Part shown: positions 45,701 to 56,382 of the stretch, one piece after another
Numbering within the stretch: the stretch's first letter is position 1
Layout: the number at the start of each line of letters is the position of its first letter
Origin: Chloroflexota bacterium
Lineage (GTDB): Bacteria; Chloroflexota; UBA11872
DNA length: 64,000 bases
Assembly: GCA_022824865.1 (NCBI GenBank)
Contig: JAJDZD010000013.1
Span: 79,162 to 143,161, forward strand
Reading direction: 5' to 3'
Program-made: the position numbers and the translations under genes
Notes under the pieces: model-generated
The model's database searches: none
Seen by the model: only the letters and a program-made list of their open reading frames with translations
What the model was told of the DNA's origin: nothing

Positions 45701-48235
45701 CTAGGCAATGAACTGGTTGATCGAGACGTAGTCCTTGATGTACTCGGGGATGAGAGTGCGGTATTCGTCGGGGAGCCTGATGAAGTCATTGAGCGTGAAG
45801 GTCGGGTTGGTGTCCAGGTCAGTGTACTTTTTGTCCTCGATGATTCGCCGCGTTCGTTCGTCGGCGGCATAGGCCTTGAAATAGCTGCGCAGCGCCGGCA
45901 AGGCGGCCGGCTCGCCGGGCTGACGATCGACAATGAACTTGTCAAACTCCTCGTCCAGCAACTCATCCAAAGATTTGAAGCGCTGAATGCGCCCAAAGGC
46001 GCGCTCCAAAATCTCGCGCAGTGAGATACGGCGGTCTGCATCGACGGCTTTGCGGAGTCTCGCCAGGTTGAAGTAGTCCTCGGGCTTGTCGAAGTGGTTG
46101 CGGCTGACGTGATCGACGGCCAGGTCCCACTGTTCAGCTTCCACGGCCTCGGCGACGACCGGATCCTCTCTGACCCTGTCCGCAAACCGTTCGAAGAGCA
46201 TCCGGTCGATCTTCATCCCCTGAAAGCCGATAGTCTCCTGACGAATGCTGGCCAGGGTGTCGCCACCAGCGTGTTCATACGCGCCCACGGTCTCAACTGT
46301 GTCCGCCTCGCCGCCGTTTTCGAAATTGACAGAAGTGGCGGGCAGCTTCAGTACCTCGTCGTAGTTGAAGTCCTCCTCGAAATACTCGTTGTTGCCGAAG
46401 AAGTCGAAGAGCTTGAACGCATTCTTCTCCGGGCGTCTGATGCCCTCGGCCAGATCCTTGTCGAGCAGATCGTCCCGAAAGTCATGCAGACGCGTGCCCC
46501 GGCCCTTGATCTGGATGAAGTCGGTGGGTGAGAAGACTGGACGGAACAAGCCGAGGTTCAGGATGTCCGGACAGTCGTAGCCGGTGGTCATCATGCCGAC
46601 GGTGACGCAGACGCGAGCCTTGCTGGTTCGGTAACCCGCTACCGCGTCGCTGTAGCCCAGAAGGTGATTGTTGGCGAAGTTGACGGTGAACCGCTGGGCG
46701 TCCGCCACGTGCGAGGTGACCTGCACGGCAAAGTCGGACTGGTAGTGACCCGGAAACATGTGGTCGGCAATCTCGTTAAGCGTCTGCGTCAACCGGGCGG
46801 CGTGATCCTGGCTGACGGCAAAGACGATGGACTTGCCAATCTCGCCGCTGACCGGATCGCGGAGCGCGTGTTCCAGAAAGGTCTTGCAGAACAGCTCGTT
46901 GGTCGCCTTGGAGAAGAAGCGCTTCTCGTACTCGCGCTGCGTGAAGGCCTCCTCGTGGTCTTCGCCTAAATCGTCGCTGAACTGGGCGATGAAGCCCTCT
47001 TCCGACAGGAGTTGGGTCGTCACTCCGGTGCGCGCGTCGACAACGGTGGGGTTGATGAGGATGCCGTCCTTGACTCCGTCCAGCAGCGAATACCGGAAGG
47101 TCGGCTGACCGCTCTCGCAGCCGAACGTGCGGTAGGTGTCGAGGAGTTGCCGACGCTCCGCCTCGCGAGGATCGCGAACGCCCGGGCCGAGTTCATCGAA
47201 GCCGCGCAGATAGTTGCGCGGAGTGGCAGTGAGTCCAAGCTTGTAGCCGACGAAGTGCTCGAACAGGGCGCGGGCGTTGCCGCCGATGGAGCGGTGGGCC
47301 TCGTCGGAAATGACCAAATCAAAGTCGGTTGCCGCAAGCCGCCGGTACTTGTTGTCGAACAGCAGCGACTGCACGGTGCTGACCACGATCTCGGCCGACC
47401 GCCAGTCGGTGCGGTTCTCCTTGTAGACGACCGTTCGGTAGTCACTGGATAGCAACCCCGTGAACACCTTGCGGGCCTGTTCCTCCAGTTCCAGCCGGTC
47501 CACGAGGAATAGAACGCGGCGGGCGTTTGCGGTCCGAAGGAACAGCTTGATGACCGCGGCCGCGGTGAGCGTCTTGCCGGTCCCAGTGGCCATCTCGAAA
47601 AGAAACCGGTCTGCGCCATCTCGCACCGCCCGCTGGAGTGCGTGAACCGCTCGCAACTGGTACGGACGCAGAAAGCGCAGGCCGTTAGCCCTGACGAAGT
47701 CAGCGCGCTCGTCCTTATTGCGCCACGCGGCCTCCGACGCGTAGTTGGGCCGCTGGGTCAGCACGATGTAGTCCTCGTCCACGCGCTGGTCCGCCAGACG
47801 CTTTGGATTCGGCACGAACTGCTTGTGGACGGCAATGGAGTCTGGTGGAGGGAAGACGGCGATGACCCTGGGATTGCCGTGCTCGAGGTCCCAAAGGAAG
47901 TGCAAATTGCCGTTGGAGAGAATGACGAAACGGCAATTCTGGGAGCGGGCGTACTTGCGCGCCTGCTCCTTGCCGGAAAGCGGGTGCTTGGCTTCGGCCT
48001 TGGCTTCCAGCACGACAAGGGGAAAGCCGCTCGCGTCCAGCAGCAGAAAGTCGACTACGCCACGCTTGGTTTTGATGTGCTCGAAGTTGTCGCCCATGGC
48101 GTCCAGGTCACTGGGCTCGAGGTTGACGCCGACTTCAAGCTGGATGTTGGCGGGACCTTCTGGCCCGTCGAAGAACCGCCAGCCGGCCTTTTCGAGCAGC
48201 TTGTTGATCTTGATTCGGGCGGATGCTTCGTTCAT
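45701..48235 (-). CDS. Type I restriction endonuclease subunit R
   Basis: VLEAKAEAKHPLSGKEQARKYA; MATGTGKTLTA; ISDEAHRS; GLTATP; DUF3387/EcoEI_R_C-like C-terminus. Confidence 0.93.
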   Translation of the reverse strand: MNEASARIKINKLLEKAGWRFFDGPEGPANIQLEVGVNLEPSDLDAMGDNFEHIKTKRGVVDFLLLDASGFPLVVLEAKAEAKHPLSGKEQARKYARSQNCRFVILSNGNLHFLWDLEHGNPRVIAVFPPPDSIAVHKQFVPNPKRLADQRVDEDYIVLTQRPNYASEAAWRNKDERADFVRANGLRFLRPYQLRAVHALQRAVRDGADRFLFEMATGTGKTLTAAAVIKLFLRTANARRVLFLVDRLELEEQARKVFTGLLSSDYRTVVYKENRTDWRSAEIVVSTVQSLLFDNKYRRLAATDFDLVISDEAHRSIGGNARALFEHFVGYKLGLTATPRNYLRGFDELGPGVRDPREAERRQLLDTYRTFGCESGQPTFRYSLLDGVKDGILINPTVVDARTGVTTQLLSEEGFIAQFSDDLGEDHEEAFTQREYEKRFFSKATNELFCKTFLEHALRDPVSGEIGKSIVFAVSQDHAARLTQTLNEIADHMFPGHYQSDFAVQVTSHVADAQRFTVNFANNHLLGYSDAVAGYRTSKARVCVTVGMMTTGYDCPDILNLGLFRPVFSPTDFIQIKGRGTRLHDFRDDLLDKDLAEGIRRPEKNAFKLFDFFGNNEYFEEDFNYDEVLKLPATSVNFENGGEADTVETVGAYEHAGGDTLASIRQETIGFQGMKIDRMLFERFADRVREDPVVAEAVEAEQWDLAVDHVSRNHFDKPEDYFNLARLRKAVDADRRISLREILERAFGRIQRFKSLDELLDEEFDKFIVDRQPGEPAALPALRSYFKAYAADERTRRIIEDKKYTDLDTNPTFTLNDFIRLPDEYRTLIPEYIKDYVSINQFIA

Positions 48236-48538
48236 CGGGGACTTTCTTTCGGTAGGAGGCTCGAACTCTTCGAGGCACGATTGAATGCGACCGGACGAAC
48301 TGGAGTAGGCGAATCCGGAACGAACTGACGGACTAAACCAGTAGATTCACGTACGCGTTCGAACGCGTCTGTGACCATCCAACACATCTGAACCCCGCCC
48401 TTTGTCGGCTCAGAGCACCCGGATGCCGACTTCACCCGACCCGCCGCGCGATGCGATCGAAGGCATCAAATCGCGAGAGGCCGAAGTCCTTAGCCGGAGC
48501 TACTTCCCAACTGGAGTAGGTTCATCCGCTGCTGGTGG

Positions 48539-48631
48539 CGGAGGAGGTGGGATTCGAACCCACGACCGAGGGGAGCACCCCCGGTAACCGCTTAGCAGGC
48601 GGCCGCACTAGACCAACTATGCGACTCCTCC
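48539..48631 (-). tRNA. tRNA-Ser(GCT)
   Basis: GGAGGAG acceptor, CTGCTAA anticodon loop, long variable arm, GGTTCGAATCCC T-arm. Confidence 0.92.
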
Positions 48632-48661
48632 AGGCGTTGGTGAGACAGGACAGGGACTTGG

Positions 48662-48748
48662 CGGAGGGGGTGGGATTCGAACCCACGAGGCGGTTGCCCG
48701 CCTAGTGGTTTTCAAGACCACCTCCTTAAGCCACTCGGACACCCCTCC
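48662..48748 (-). tRNA. tRNA-Ser(TGA)
   Basis: GGAGGGG acceptor, CTTGAAA anticodon loop, variable arm, GGTTCGAATCCC T-arm. Confidence 0.93.
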
Positions 48749-48837
48749 AATTCACCACTGAATTATAGCCCCGCCGGGGCCGGGAATGGTCATACTCTCG
48801 ATAGGCCGCCGCACGGAGAGCCACGGGAGCGCAGACG

Positions 48838-49353
48838 ATGGGCGCGGAGCAATCCGTCAACCGGCCAGACAGCGCCCGGGCGAACCCCATCCCTCCCGAC
48901 AGCCCTGAGCCCCGCCACAGTCCGCTGCCGGACAAGGTGCTGGAGGGCATCCGGATGTTCAATGCGCGGGCGTTCTTTGAGCAGCACGAGGCGCTCGAGG
49001 AGGCCTGGCTGGCGGAGCCGGGGCCGGTGCGCGACCTTTACCGGGGGATCCTGCAGATCGGAGTGGGGTTCTACCACCTGGAGCGGCAGAACTTCCGCGG
49101 CGCGCGCAACCTGCTGACCTACGGGATGGACCGGCTGGCCCCATTTGAACCGGTCTGTCGGGGTGTGGACGTGCGGGGTCTGCGGGCGGCGGCGCTGCGG
49201 TGTCGTGACGAGTTGGAACGCCTGGGGCGGGACCGCATCGCGGAGTTCGACATGGGCCTCATTCCGCTGGTACGGGTAGATGAGTCCACGCAGGTTGCGT
49301 CCGGGCAGGGCGGGTCGCAGACTTCGGCAGCGTCAGCTAATCCGAGGGGCTAG
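48838..49353 (+). CDS. DUF309 domain protein
   Basis: FNARAFFEQHEALEEAWLAEPGPVRDLYRGILQIGVGFYHLERQNFRGARNLL. Confidence 0.85.
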   Translation: MGAEQSVNRPDSARANPIPPDSPEPRHSPLPDKVLEGIRMFNARAFFEQHEALEEAWLAEPGPVRDLYRGILQIGVGFYHLERQNFRGARNLLTYGMDRLAPFEPVCRGVDVRGLRAAALRCRDELERLGRDRIAEFDMGLIPLVRVDESTQVASGQGGSQTSAASANPRG

Positions 49354-49359
49354 CCGCCC

Positions 49360-50415
49360 ATGCCCAAGCACCTGCGCGTTGGAATCGCCGGGATCCGTCA
49401 CAGCCACACGCCCACGCTGGTCCGGCAATGGGGCGAGCTTGAGGACGCCGAGGTGGTGGCGGCGGCGGATTCATTTCCGAGCGCGCGGGCGCTGGCCAGC
49501 GACGCGTGGGGCATCCCGGCGATCTACGAGACCTGGGACGCGATGTTCGACGCCGAGGACCTGGACGTGGTGACGTCCACCCTGCCGAACACCCAGCACG
49601 CGGACATCGTGGACGCCTGCGCGGCGCGCGGGCTGCCGGTGCTGATCGAGAAGCCGATGGCGAGCTCATTGGCGGACGCCGACCGCATGGTGAAGGCGGC
49701 CGAGGGCGCGGGGATCCCGGCGCTGATCAACTGGCCGACGCTGGGGCAGACGGCATTTGAGACGGGCACAAAGCTGGTTGCGGACGGAGCGATCGGCGCG
49801 CCCAGGCAGTACGTCTTCCGGGGCGGGAACCCCATTGCCACGCGCAAGGCGGAGCAGCCCGACTGGTTCCAGTGGCTGTTCGACGCGGCGCAGGGCGGAG
49901 GGTCGTGGATCGACTACGCGGGCTACGGCGCGGCGCCGTGCCTGCTGTGGATGGGGCGGCCGCGCCGGCTGGCGGCGCGGGACGCGTCAGTTACCGAGCG
50001 CAACGCCCGGGCGGACGAAAGCGCGGCCGCGGTGCTGGAGTTTCCGCGCGGCCTGGGCCTTATCCAAACCTCGCACGTGCAGGTGGGATACCCGGGACCG
50101 CAGGGGACGATGTTGCACATCGAGGTGAGCGGCGAGACGGGCGTGCTGGTCATGACGCCGGGCGCGGATGGCGTTGAGTTGCGCATCTACGACGGCAACG
50201 AGCGGCGAGCGGGTGAACTGATCGAGTCGCCGCCGCCTGCACCCGAACGGCGCAGCGGGGTGGCCTACTTTGCGCACTGCGTCCGCGAGGGCGCGCCGGT
50301 CGACGGTCGTGGGAGCTTCCGGTTCAACCGGGAAGTTGTAGCCATCATCGACGCAGGCGTGCGCGCGCTTACCACCGGCGCATCGGTGGGCGTACCGCCG
50401 GCGCTGGACGGATAG
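49360..50415 (+). CDS. Gfo/Idh/MocA family oxidoreductase
   Basis: RVGIAGIRHSH...LIEKPMASSLADADRMVKAAE. Confidence 0.88.
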   Translation: MPKHLRVGIAGIRHSHTPTLVRQWGELEDAEVVAAADSFPSARALASDAWGIPAIYETWDAMFDAEDLDVVTSTLPNTQHADIVDACAARGLPVLIEKPMASSLADADRMVKAAEGAGIPALINWPTLGQTAFETGTKLVADGAIGAPRQYVFRGGNPIATRKAEQPDWFQWLFDAAQGGGSWIDYAGYGAAPCLLWMGRPRRLAARDASVTERNARADESAAAVLEFPRGLGLIQTSHVQVGYPGPQGTMLHIEVSGETGVLVMTPGADGVELRIYDGNERRAGELIESPPPAPERRSGVAYFAHCVREGAPVDGRGSFRFNREVVAIIDAGVRALTTGASVGVPPALDG

Positions 50416-50426
50416 AGGGCGACGCG

Positions 50427-51194
50427 ATGACCGGGGCAGTCGCGATAACCGGCGCGGGCCGAGGCATCGGCCGGGCCACGGCGCTGCGGATGGCAGCCGA
50501 CGAGTGGGCCGTGGCGGTCTCCGACATTGACGGCGACTCGGCGGCGGCCGTGGCCGAGGAGATTCGAAGCGGCGGCGGAACGGCGTTTTCGGCCCGGTTG
50601 GACGTAACCGACCACGCCGCAGTCCGCTCGTGGGTCTACGAGGTCGACGACGAGCTTGGCGGACTGACGGGGGCCGTGGCCAACGCCGGGATCATGCGAG
50701 TGCAGAACTTCCTGGACCTGACACCCGAAATCTGGCGCCAGGTCATGTCCGTCAACCTGGACGGCACGTTCCACTTCGTGCATCCCGTGGCGGAGCGAAT
50801 GGCCGAACGCAAGCAGGGCAGCATCGTCATCATTGCCTCGGCCTCATCGCGCCTGCCCTCGTTCGCCACCAACGTCTACAACACCAGCAAGACGGCCCTG
50901 CACGGCTTGACGCGGGTGATGGCGATGGAACTGGGTCCGCTCAACGTTCGGGTGAACGCCGTGAGCCCCGGAGTCGTGGACACGCCGATGTGGGAGTACA
51001 TCGACCGCGAGCGGGCAAGGCTGTTGGGCAAGCAGCCGGGGGAAGTCATCGCCGAAGCAATTTCCCGGATTCCGCTGGGGCGGGTTGAAACGCCCGAGGA
51101 CGTGGCCGGGTTCGTGGCCTACCTGCTGTCGGATGCGTCGGACTACATGACCGGCCAGAACATCAGCTACGACGGCGGCTTCGTGATGCCGTAG
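50427..51194 (+). CDS. SDR family oxidoreductase
   Basis: AITGAGRGIGRATALRMA; YNTSKTALHGLTRVMAMEL; NISYDGGFVMP. Confidence 0.95.
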   Translation: MTGAVAITGAGRGIGRATALRMAADEWAVAVSDIDGDSAAAVAEEIRSGGGTAFSARLDVTDHAAVRSWVYEVDDELGGLTGAVANAGIMRVQNFLDLTPEIWRQVMSVNLDGTFHFVHPVAERMAERKQGSIVIIASASSRLPSFATNVYNTSKTALHGLTRVMAMELGPLNVRVNAVSPGVVDTPMWEYIDRERARLLGKQPGEVIAEAISRIPLGRVETPEDVAGFVAYLLSDASDYMTGQNISYDGGFVMP

Positions 51195-51252
51195 GCGTCT
51201 CGAAGAACCTGCCGACGTTTCCTGAGCCGTTAGATATACTCGACGAGGCAGC

Positions 51253-51275
51253 CGCCCCCTATAGGCGGCGCCATC
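51253..51275 (+). promoter_or_regulatory. Hairpin in the putative rpsA leader
   Basis: GCCGCC...GGCGGC inverted repeat downstream of a TATACT-like box. Confidence 0.35.
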
Positions 51276-51301
51276 CCCAATACATCGAAAGGCATCTCCG
51301 C

Positions 51302-52654
51302 TTGAGCGCGACTCAGGACGCTGCGGCGCCAGCCGACGTCTCGGTAGCCGAACCAGAACCAGTCGTTGAACTGGAGTCGATGGAAGACCTGCTGAACGAG
51401 CCGGGCGGCGCGATGCAGGGCATATCCCGAGGCGATGTGATCGAGGGTCTGGTCGTTGGGGTCGACCCCGATGAACTGTTGATAGACATCGGGTTGAAGT
51501 CCGAGGGCGTGGTTCCGCAGCGGGAGTTGTGGGACTCGCGGTCCGAGGAGCCCAAGCCCGTCTTCAGCGTCGGCGACGTAGCGTTCGTCTACGTGGTGCG
51601 CCCGGAAGGCGACGGGCCGGCGGTACTCTCGGTACGCCGGGCGGCGCAGGAGAAAGTCTGGCGCGCCACCGAGGAACTCTTCGAGAACGGCACGATCATC
51701 GAGTCCACCGTCCAGGAATACAACAAGGGCGGCGTGCTGGTTGACGTGGGGCCGCGCGGCTTCGTGCCGCTGTCGCAGCTCACCAGCCTGCGGCGCGGGC
51801 CGGCCGACGAGACCGAAGAGGAACTCAACGCAAAGCTGTCGGAACTGGTCGAAAAGCAGATTTACGTGAAGATCATCGAGCTCGACCGGCGGCGCAACCG
51901 CCTGATTCTCTCGGAGCGGGTCGCCGAGCGCGAAATGCGCGCGCAGCGGCGCGAGGTGCTGCTGGACGAGTTGCAGGTCGGCCAGGTCCGCAAGGGCATC
52001 GTCAGCAACATTTGCAGCTTCGGCGCCTTCATTGACCTGGGCGGCGCCGACGGGCTGGCCCACATCTCCGAGCTTTCGTGGAGCCGCGTGGAGAGTCCCG
52101 AGGAAATCTTGCGGCCGGGCGAGGAAGTGGACGTCTACGTGCTGGCGCTGGACCGGGTGGACAAGAAGATCGCGCTGAGCATGCGCCGCGCCACCACCGA
52201 CCCCTGGGCCGATCTGACCTCACGCTTCCAGGAGCACGAAGTCGTCCCGGGCACAGTCACCAAGCTGGCGCCGTTTGGCGCGTTCATACGGCTGGCGGAC
52301 GGAGTCGAAGGGCTGGCGCACTCGTCGGACCTGGGCAACGCCGCGCTGCACATGGTCAACGAAGGCGACATCGGGCAGTTCCGCATCCTGAGCATCGACG
52401 CCCAGCGTCGTCGCATCCGGTTGACGCCGGTTGAGATTTACCCGCCGCCCGACGAGGACTACCTCGACGAAGAAGTCGAAGGCGAACTGGCCGCAGTGGC
52501 GGAGAGCCCTGACGCAGCCGTCGCCGAGGATTTTAACGACGCGGACGCAGCTGTCGCCGAGGACTCCGACGACGCGGATGCGGCAATCGCTACGGAATCC
52601 GACGACGTGGATGCCACAATAGAGGCGAGCGACGAGACCAAGAGCGGTTCGTAA
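51302..52654 (+). CDS. rpsA: Ribosomal protein S1-like, four S1 domains, acidic repeat tail
   Basis: Repeated GxVxxxxxFGAFIDLGGADGLAHISELSW-type domains; TTG start assumed. Confidence 0.9.
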   Translation: MSATQDAAAPADVSVAEPEPVVELESMEDLLNEPGGAMQGISRGDVIEGLVVGVDPDELLIDIGLKSEGVVPQRELWDSRSEEPKPVFSVGDVAFVYVVRPEGDGPAVLSVRRAAQEKVWRATEELFENGTIIESTVQEYNKGGVLVDVGPRGFVPLSQLTSLRRGPADETEEELNAKLSELVEKQIYVKIIELDRRRNRLILSERVAEREMRAQRREVLLDELQVGQVRKGIVSNICSFGAFIDLGGADGLAHISELSWSRVESPEEILRPGEEVDVYVLALDRVDKKIALSMRRATTDPWADLTSRFQEHEVVPGTVTKLAPFGAFIRLADGVEGLAHSSDLGNAALHMVNEGDIGQFRILSIDAQRRRIRLTPVEIYPPPDEDYLDEEVEGELAAVAESPDAAVAEDFNDADAAVAEDSDDADAAIATESDDVDATIEASDETKSGS

Positions 52655-52683
52655 GCTCTGGGTCGCCGCCACCGGAGGTTGCC

Positions 52684-55152
52684 GTGAACGACAGGCTCGA
52701 TAAGTTCACGGAGCGCGCCAAGAAGGTTCTGGTCTACGCGCAGGACGAGGCCACGCGCTTTAACCACAACTACATCGGCACCGAGCACCTGCTGCTGGGG
52801 CTGGTGCGCGAAGGCGAAGGCATCGCGGCGCAGGTGCTCAAGAACCTGGGCGTGGAGCTGAACAAGGTTCGCAGCGCCGTCGAGTTCATCATCGGCCGCG
52901 GCGAGCGCATGGTCGTCGGCGACATCACCCTGACGCCGCGCGCCAAGCGGGTCATTGAGCTTTCGATCGAAGAAGCCCGGCGGCTCGGTCACAACTACAT
53001 CGGCACCGAGCACCTGCTGCTGGGCCTGGTACGCGAGGGCGAAGGCATCGCCGCCGGCGTGCTGGAGAGCCTGGGCGTGAACCTGGAGAAGGTGCGCTCG
53101 CAGGTCGTACAGGTCGTCAGCCAGAGCCAGGGCGAGCGCCCGCGCGAGGCGGCAACCACCGCCCCGTCCAAGCGTTCGTCCAAGACGCCGGTCGTGGACC
53201 AGATGGGCATCGACCTCACGGCCGCCGCGCGAGCCGACAAGCTGGACCCGGTAATCGGACGGCACGACGAAGTCGAGCGCGTGATCCAGATCCTGAGCCG
53301 CCGCACCAAGAACAACCCGGCGTTGATCGGCGAGCCTGGCGTGGGCAAGACGGCCATCGTGGAGGGCTTGGCGCAGCGCATCATCGAAGGTGAAGTGCCG
53401 GACTCGCTGCGCGACCGGCGGGTGCTGACCCTGGACATGGGCACGCTGGTGGCCGGCACCAAGTACCGCGGCGAGTTCGAGGAACGCCTGAAGAAGGTGA
53501 TCGACGAGATCAAGGGCTCCACCGACTCGGTGCTGTTCATCGACGAGCTACACACGGTCGTTGGCGCCGGCGCGGCCGAAGGCGCGGTGGACGCCGCCAA
53601 CATCCTCAAACCGTCACTGGCGCGCGGCGAGCTGCAGGTGATCGGCGCAACAACCCTGGACGAGTACCGCAAGTACATCGAGCGCGACGCCGCCCTGGAA
53701 CGCCGGTTCCAGCCCGTAATGGTTCAGGAACCGTCGATCGAGGAAACCGTGGACATCCTGCGCGGCGTACGCAGCCGCTACGCCGACCACCACAACGTGG
53801 AGATCACGGACGACGCCCTGGTCGCGGCCTCCGAGCTGGCCGGCCGCTACGTCACCGACCGGTTCCTGCCGGACAAGGCGATCGACGTGATGGACGAGGC
53901 TGCCGCCCGCGTCAAGATCCGCTACGGCATGCCGCCCAAGGGGCTGCGCGAACTCGAGTCTCGCGCGGACCAGGTGGCCGCGGAGAAATCCAAGGCCATC
54001 GACGCGGAAGACTTCGAAGCCGCCAACCAGTTGCGGCAGGAAGAAGAGCAACTGCGCGGCAAGGCCAACGCCCTGCGCGAGGAATGGACCAAGTCCAACG
54101 AAGGCCAGTCGCCGCGCGTGACCGAAGAGGAAGTCGGGCAGGTCGTGTCCATGTGGACCGGCATCCCGGTCACGCGCATCCGCGAGGAGGAATCCGAGCG
54201 GCTGCTGCACATGGAAGACGAGTTGGCACGCCGCGTGGTGAGTCAGAAGGAAGCCATCGAGTCCATCTCACGCGCCGTGCGCCGCGCGCGGGCCGGCCTG
54301 AAGGACCCCCAGCGCCCGATCGGCGCGTTCATGTTCCTGGGCCCCACCGGCGTGGGCAAAACGCTGCTGGCGCGTGCGCTCGCCGACTTCATGTTCGGCA
54401 GCGAGGACTCCCTGATTCGGATCGACATGTCGGAGTACATGGAGCGCCACGCCGTATCGCGGCTGGTTGGCGCGCCGCCGGGCTACGTGGGCTACGAGGA
54501 AGGCGGCCAGTTGACAGAGGCCGTGCGCCGGCGCTCCTACGCCGTGATCCTGCTGGACGAGATCGAGAAGGCGCACCCCGAGGTCTTCAACATCCTGTTG
54601 CAACTGATGGACGACGGCAGATTGACCGACGCCAAGGGGCGGTCGGTGGACTTCCGCAACACGATCGTGATCATGACCTCCAACGTGGGCGCGCAGCACA
54701 TCAAGCGCAACGCCACCCTGGGATTCCACAGCGAGGACACATCAACCGAGGACACCTACTACCGCAACATGCGGTCCAAGGTGCTGAACGAGTTGAAGAA
54801 GGTGTTCCGGCCCGAGTTCCTCAACCGGGTCGACGCCAGCGTGGTCTTCCACGCGCTGACCCGCGCCGACGTGGCCGACATCGTGGACCTGGAACTGGCG
54901 CGCGTGCGGCTGCAACTGAGCGAGCACGACCTGGAACTTGAAGTCACCGCCGACGCCAAGGGCCTGCTGGCCGAGCAGGGCTACGACCCGGACTTCGGCG
55001 CGCGTCCGCTCCGCCGAGTCATCCAGAACCTCATCGAGGACCCGCTGGCCGAAGAACTCCTGCGCGGCGCCTTCGAGCCGGGCGCCCAGGTGATCGTGGA
55101 CAAAGATGGCGACGACGTGGCCATCACATCGCGAGAGCCGGTCGAAGCCTAG
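52684..55152 (+). CDS. clpC: ATP-dependent Clp protease ATP-binding subunit ClpC
   Basis: Two N repeats ([21 protein letters not shown]), [38 protein letters not shown]. Confidence 0.96.
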   Translation: MNDRLDKFTERAKKVLVYAQDEATRFNHNYIGTEHLLLGLVREGEGIAAQVLKNLGVELNKVRSAVEFIIGRGERMVVGDITLTPRAKRVIELSIEEARRLGHNYIGTEHLLLGLVREGEGIAAGVLESLGVNLEKVRSQVVQVVSQSQGERPREAATTAPSKRSSKTPVVDQMGIDLTAAARADKLDPVIGRHDEVERVIQILSRRTKNNPALIGEPGVGKTAIVEGLAQRIIEGEVPDSLRDRRVLTLDMGTLVAGTKYRGEFEERLKKVIDEIKGSTDSVLFIDELHTVVGAGAAEGAVDAANILKPSLARGELQVIGATTLDEYRKYIERDAALERRFQPVMVQEPSIEETVDILRGVRSRYADHHNVEITDDALVAASELAGRYVTDRFLPDKAIDVMDEAAARVKIRYGMPPKGLRELESRADQVAAEKSKAIDAEDFEAANQLRQEEEQLRGKANALREEWTKSNEGQSPRVTEEEVGQVVSMWTGIPVTRIREEESERLLHMEDELARRVVSQKEAIESISRAVRRARAGLKDPQRPIGAFMFLGPTGVGKTLLARALADFMFGSEDSLIRIDMSEYMERHAVSRLVGAPPGYVGYEEGGQLTEAVRRRSYAVILLDEIEKAHPEVFNILLQLMDDGRLTDAKGRSVDFRNTIVIMTSNVGAQHIKRNATLGFHSEDTSTEDTYYRNMRSKVLNELKKVFRPEFLNRVDASVVFHALTRADVADIVDLELARVRLQLSEHDLELEVTADAKGLLAEQGYDPDFGARPLRRVIQNLIEDPLAEELLRGAFEPGAQVIVDKDGDDVAITSREPVEA

Positions 55153-55304
55153 TCTTCACGTCCTTCTGACAGAACAAGGCCTGACGCTCGTACTTGTGGC
55201 GGCCTGCTCAACCGCCCAGATCCTCTAGAGCCGTCAACGCGATCGACCGAGGGGCAGCTAACACGCCTCTGTGGCTTGCCTTGCTTCTAAGCTCTTCGCA
55301 GCCT

Positions 55305-55805
55305 CTACGGTGCTCGGTGGGCTGCTTCGCCGTCTCGCCGGGACTTGCCGCCGAGTCCCAGCGTCGTCATCCAGAGTGTCACACCGACGGGAACCAGGGC
55401 CCCGGCGGCGGGCACGGGCACATGGCCGACGGCGCCGTTGGCTACCGTCCATACGCGGTCCACGACCGACATCTCCCCCCAGCGGTCCGAGTAGTCCTGA
55501 TCAATAGCGGCCGTTTCGTAGTTGTGGTCGAAGTGCCGCCAGGTGCCGAGCAGGGCGCAGAGCAGGACGAGCACGGCGACAACACGAGCGATCCGAATCG
55601 TCGCCCGTGACGTGCGAAGCACGAGCGCGGCCAGGGCCAGACCACTCAACACCACGGCTGCCCACGGCACCAACTGCCAGAAGTCTCCCCAGTGCCGTTC
55701 GTAAGCAAGCGCAACGGCGACGCTCAGGATGCTGATAACGCCGAGCAACGCCATGGCGCCCCGCAGCGTCCCGGCTACTCCCTCACCGGCGAAGGATCGA
55801 ATCAC
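55305..55805 (-). CDS. Hypothetical membrane protein
   Basis: Several hydrophobic segments; ATGA overlap with the upstream lipoprotein gene. Confidence 0.55.
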   Translation of the reverse strand: MIRSFAGEGVAGTLRGAMALLGVISILSVAVALAYERHWGDFWQLVPWAAVVLSGLALAALVLRTSRATIRIARVVAVLVLLCALLGTWRHFDHNYETAAIDQDYSDRWGEMSVVDRVWTVANGAVGHVPVPAAGALVPVGVTLWMTTLGLGGKSRRDGEAAHRAP

Positions 55806-56161
55806 GGCAGCTTGAGTAGCCCGATGATCGTCTCCACGACATCGGGCGCGGCGTTGTGCTCCTCGAGCCCCCGCCGAAGCTTCGCAAACTCCGGGTCGTC
55901 GGCCGGGAACGGGCGGTGGTGCTCAATATCGTGAGCCCACGCCCCGGGATTGCTGATCCCGGCCGCCGCAAGCGCCGCCTCCAACTCCTCAACGGTGGCG
56001 TTGTTGGCAGAGATCTTGCCGGCGGTGGCGGCATCGCCCGCGGCTGGCGTTGCCGGGGATGTTGCGCCGGTCGTGGAATCGCCGGAGTCCTCACCGCAGC
56101 CGGTGATCGCCACGGCGAAAGTAAGCGCAAGCAATAGTGCGATGAATCTGGGAATCCGCAT
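55802..56161 (-). CDS. Hypothetical small lipoprotein
   Basis: MRIPRFIALLLALTFAVAITGCGED. Confidence 0.65.
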   Translation of the reverse strand: MRIPRFIALLLALTFAVAITGCGEDSGDSTTGATSPATPAAGDAATAGKISANNATVEELEAALAAAGISNPGAWAHDIEHHRPFPADDPEFAKLRRGLEEHNAAPDVVETIIGLLKLP

Positions 56162-56382
56162 ATGACTGCCTCCGAAACTCGTCGACGCTGGGGGATCCGC
56201 CCGACCGCCAAAAAGCCTCCGTCTCGCCGACGGAGGATACTCCCATCCCGTTGCTCACGACATTCACGGAGCCCACGGTTATGCGCGAATCCCGAATTGC
56301 AGCGCAGGACGCAGCCTTCGACACCTGGCCCGGCTTCGCCCGGCGCTACCATTCGGGGCACCCGGTCCGAGGCTGACGTCCA

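Noticed and set aside
48235-48631. tRNA-Ser(GCT) 3' end as integration site of the RM island
   Set aside because: The tRNA 3' end faces the island, but I found no matching repeat near 41.0 kb and no integrase in the window.
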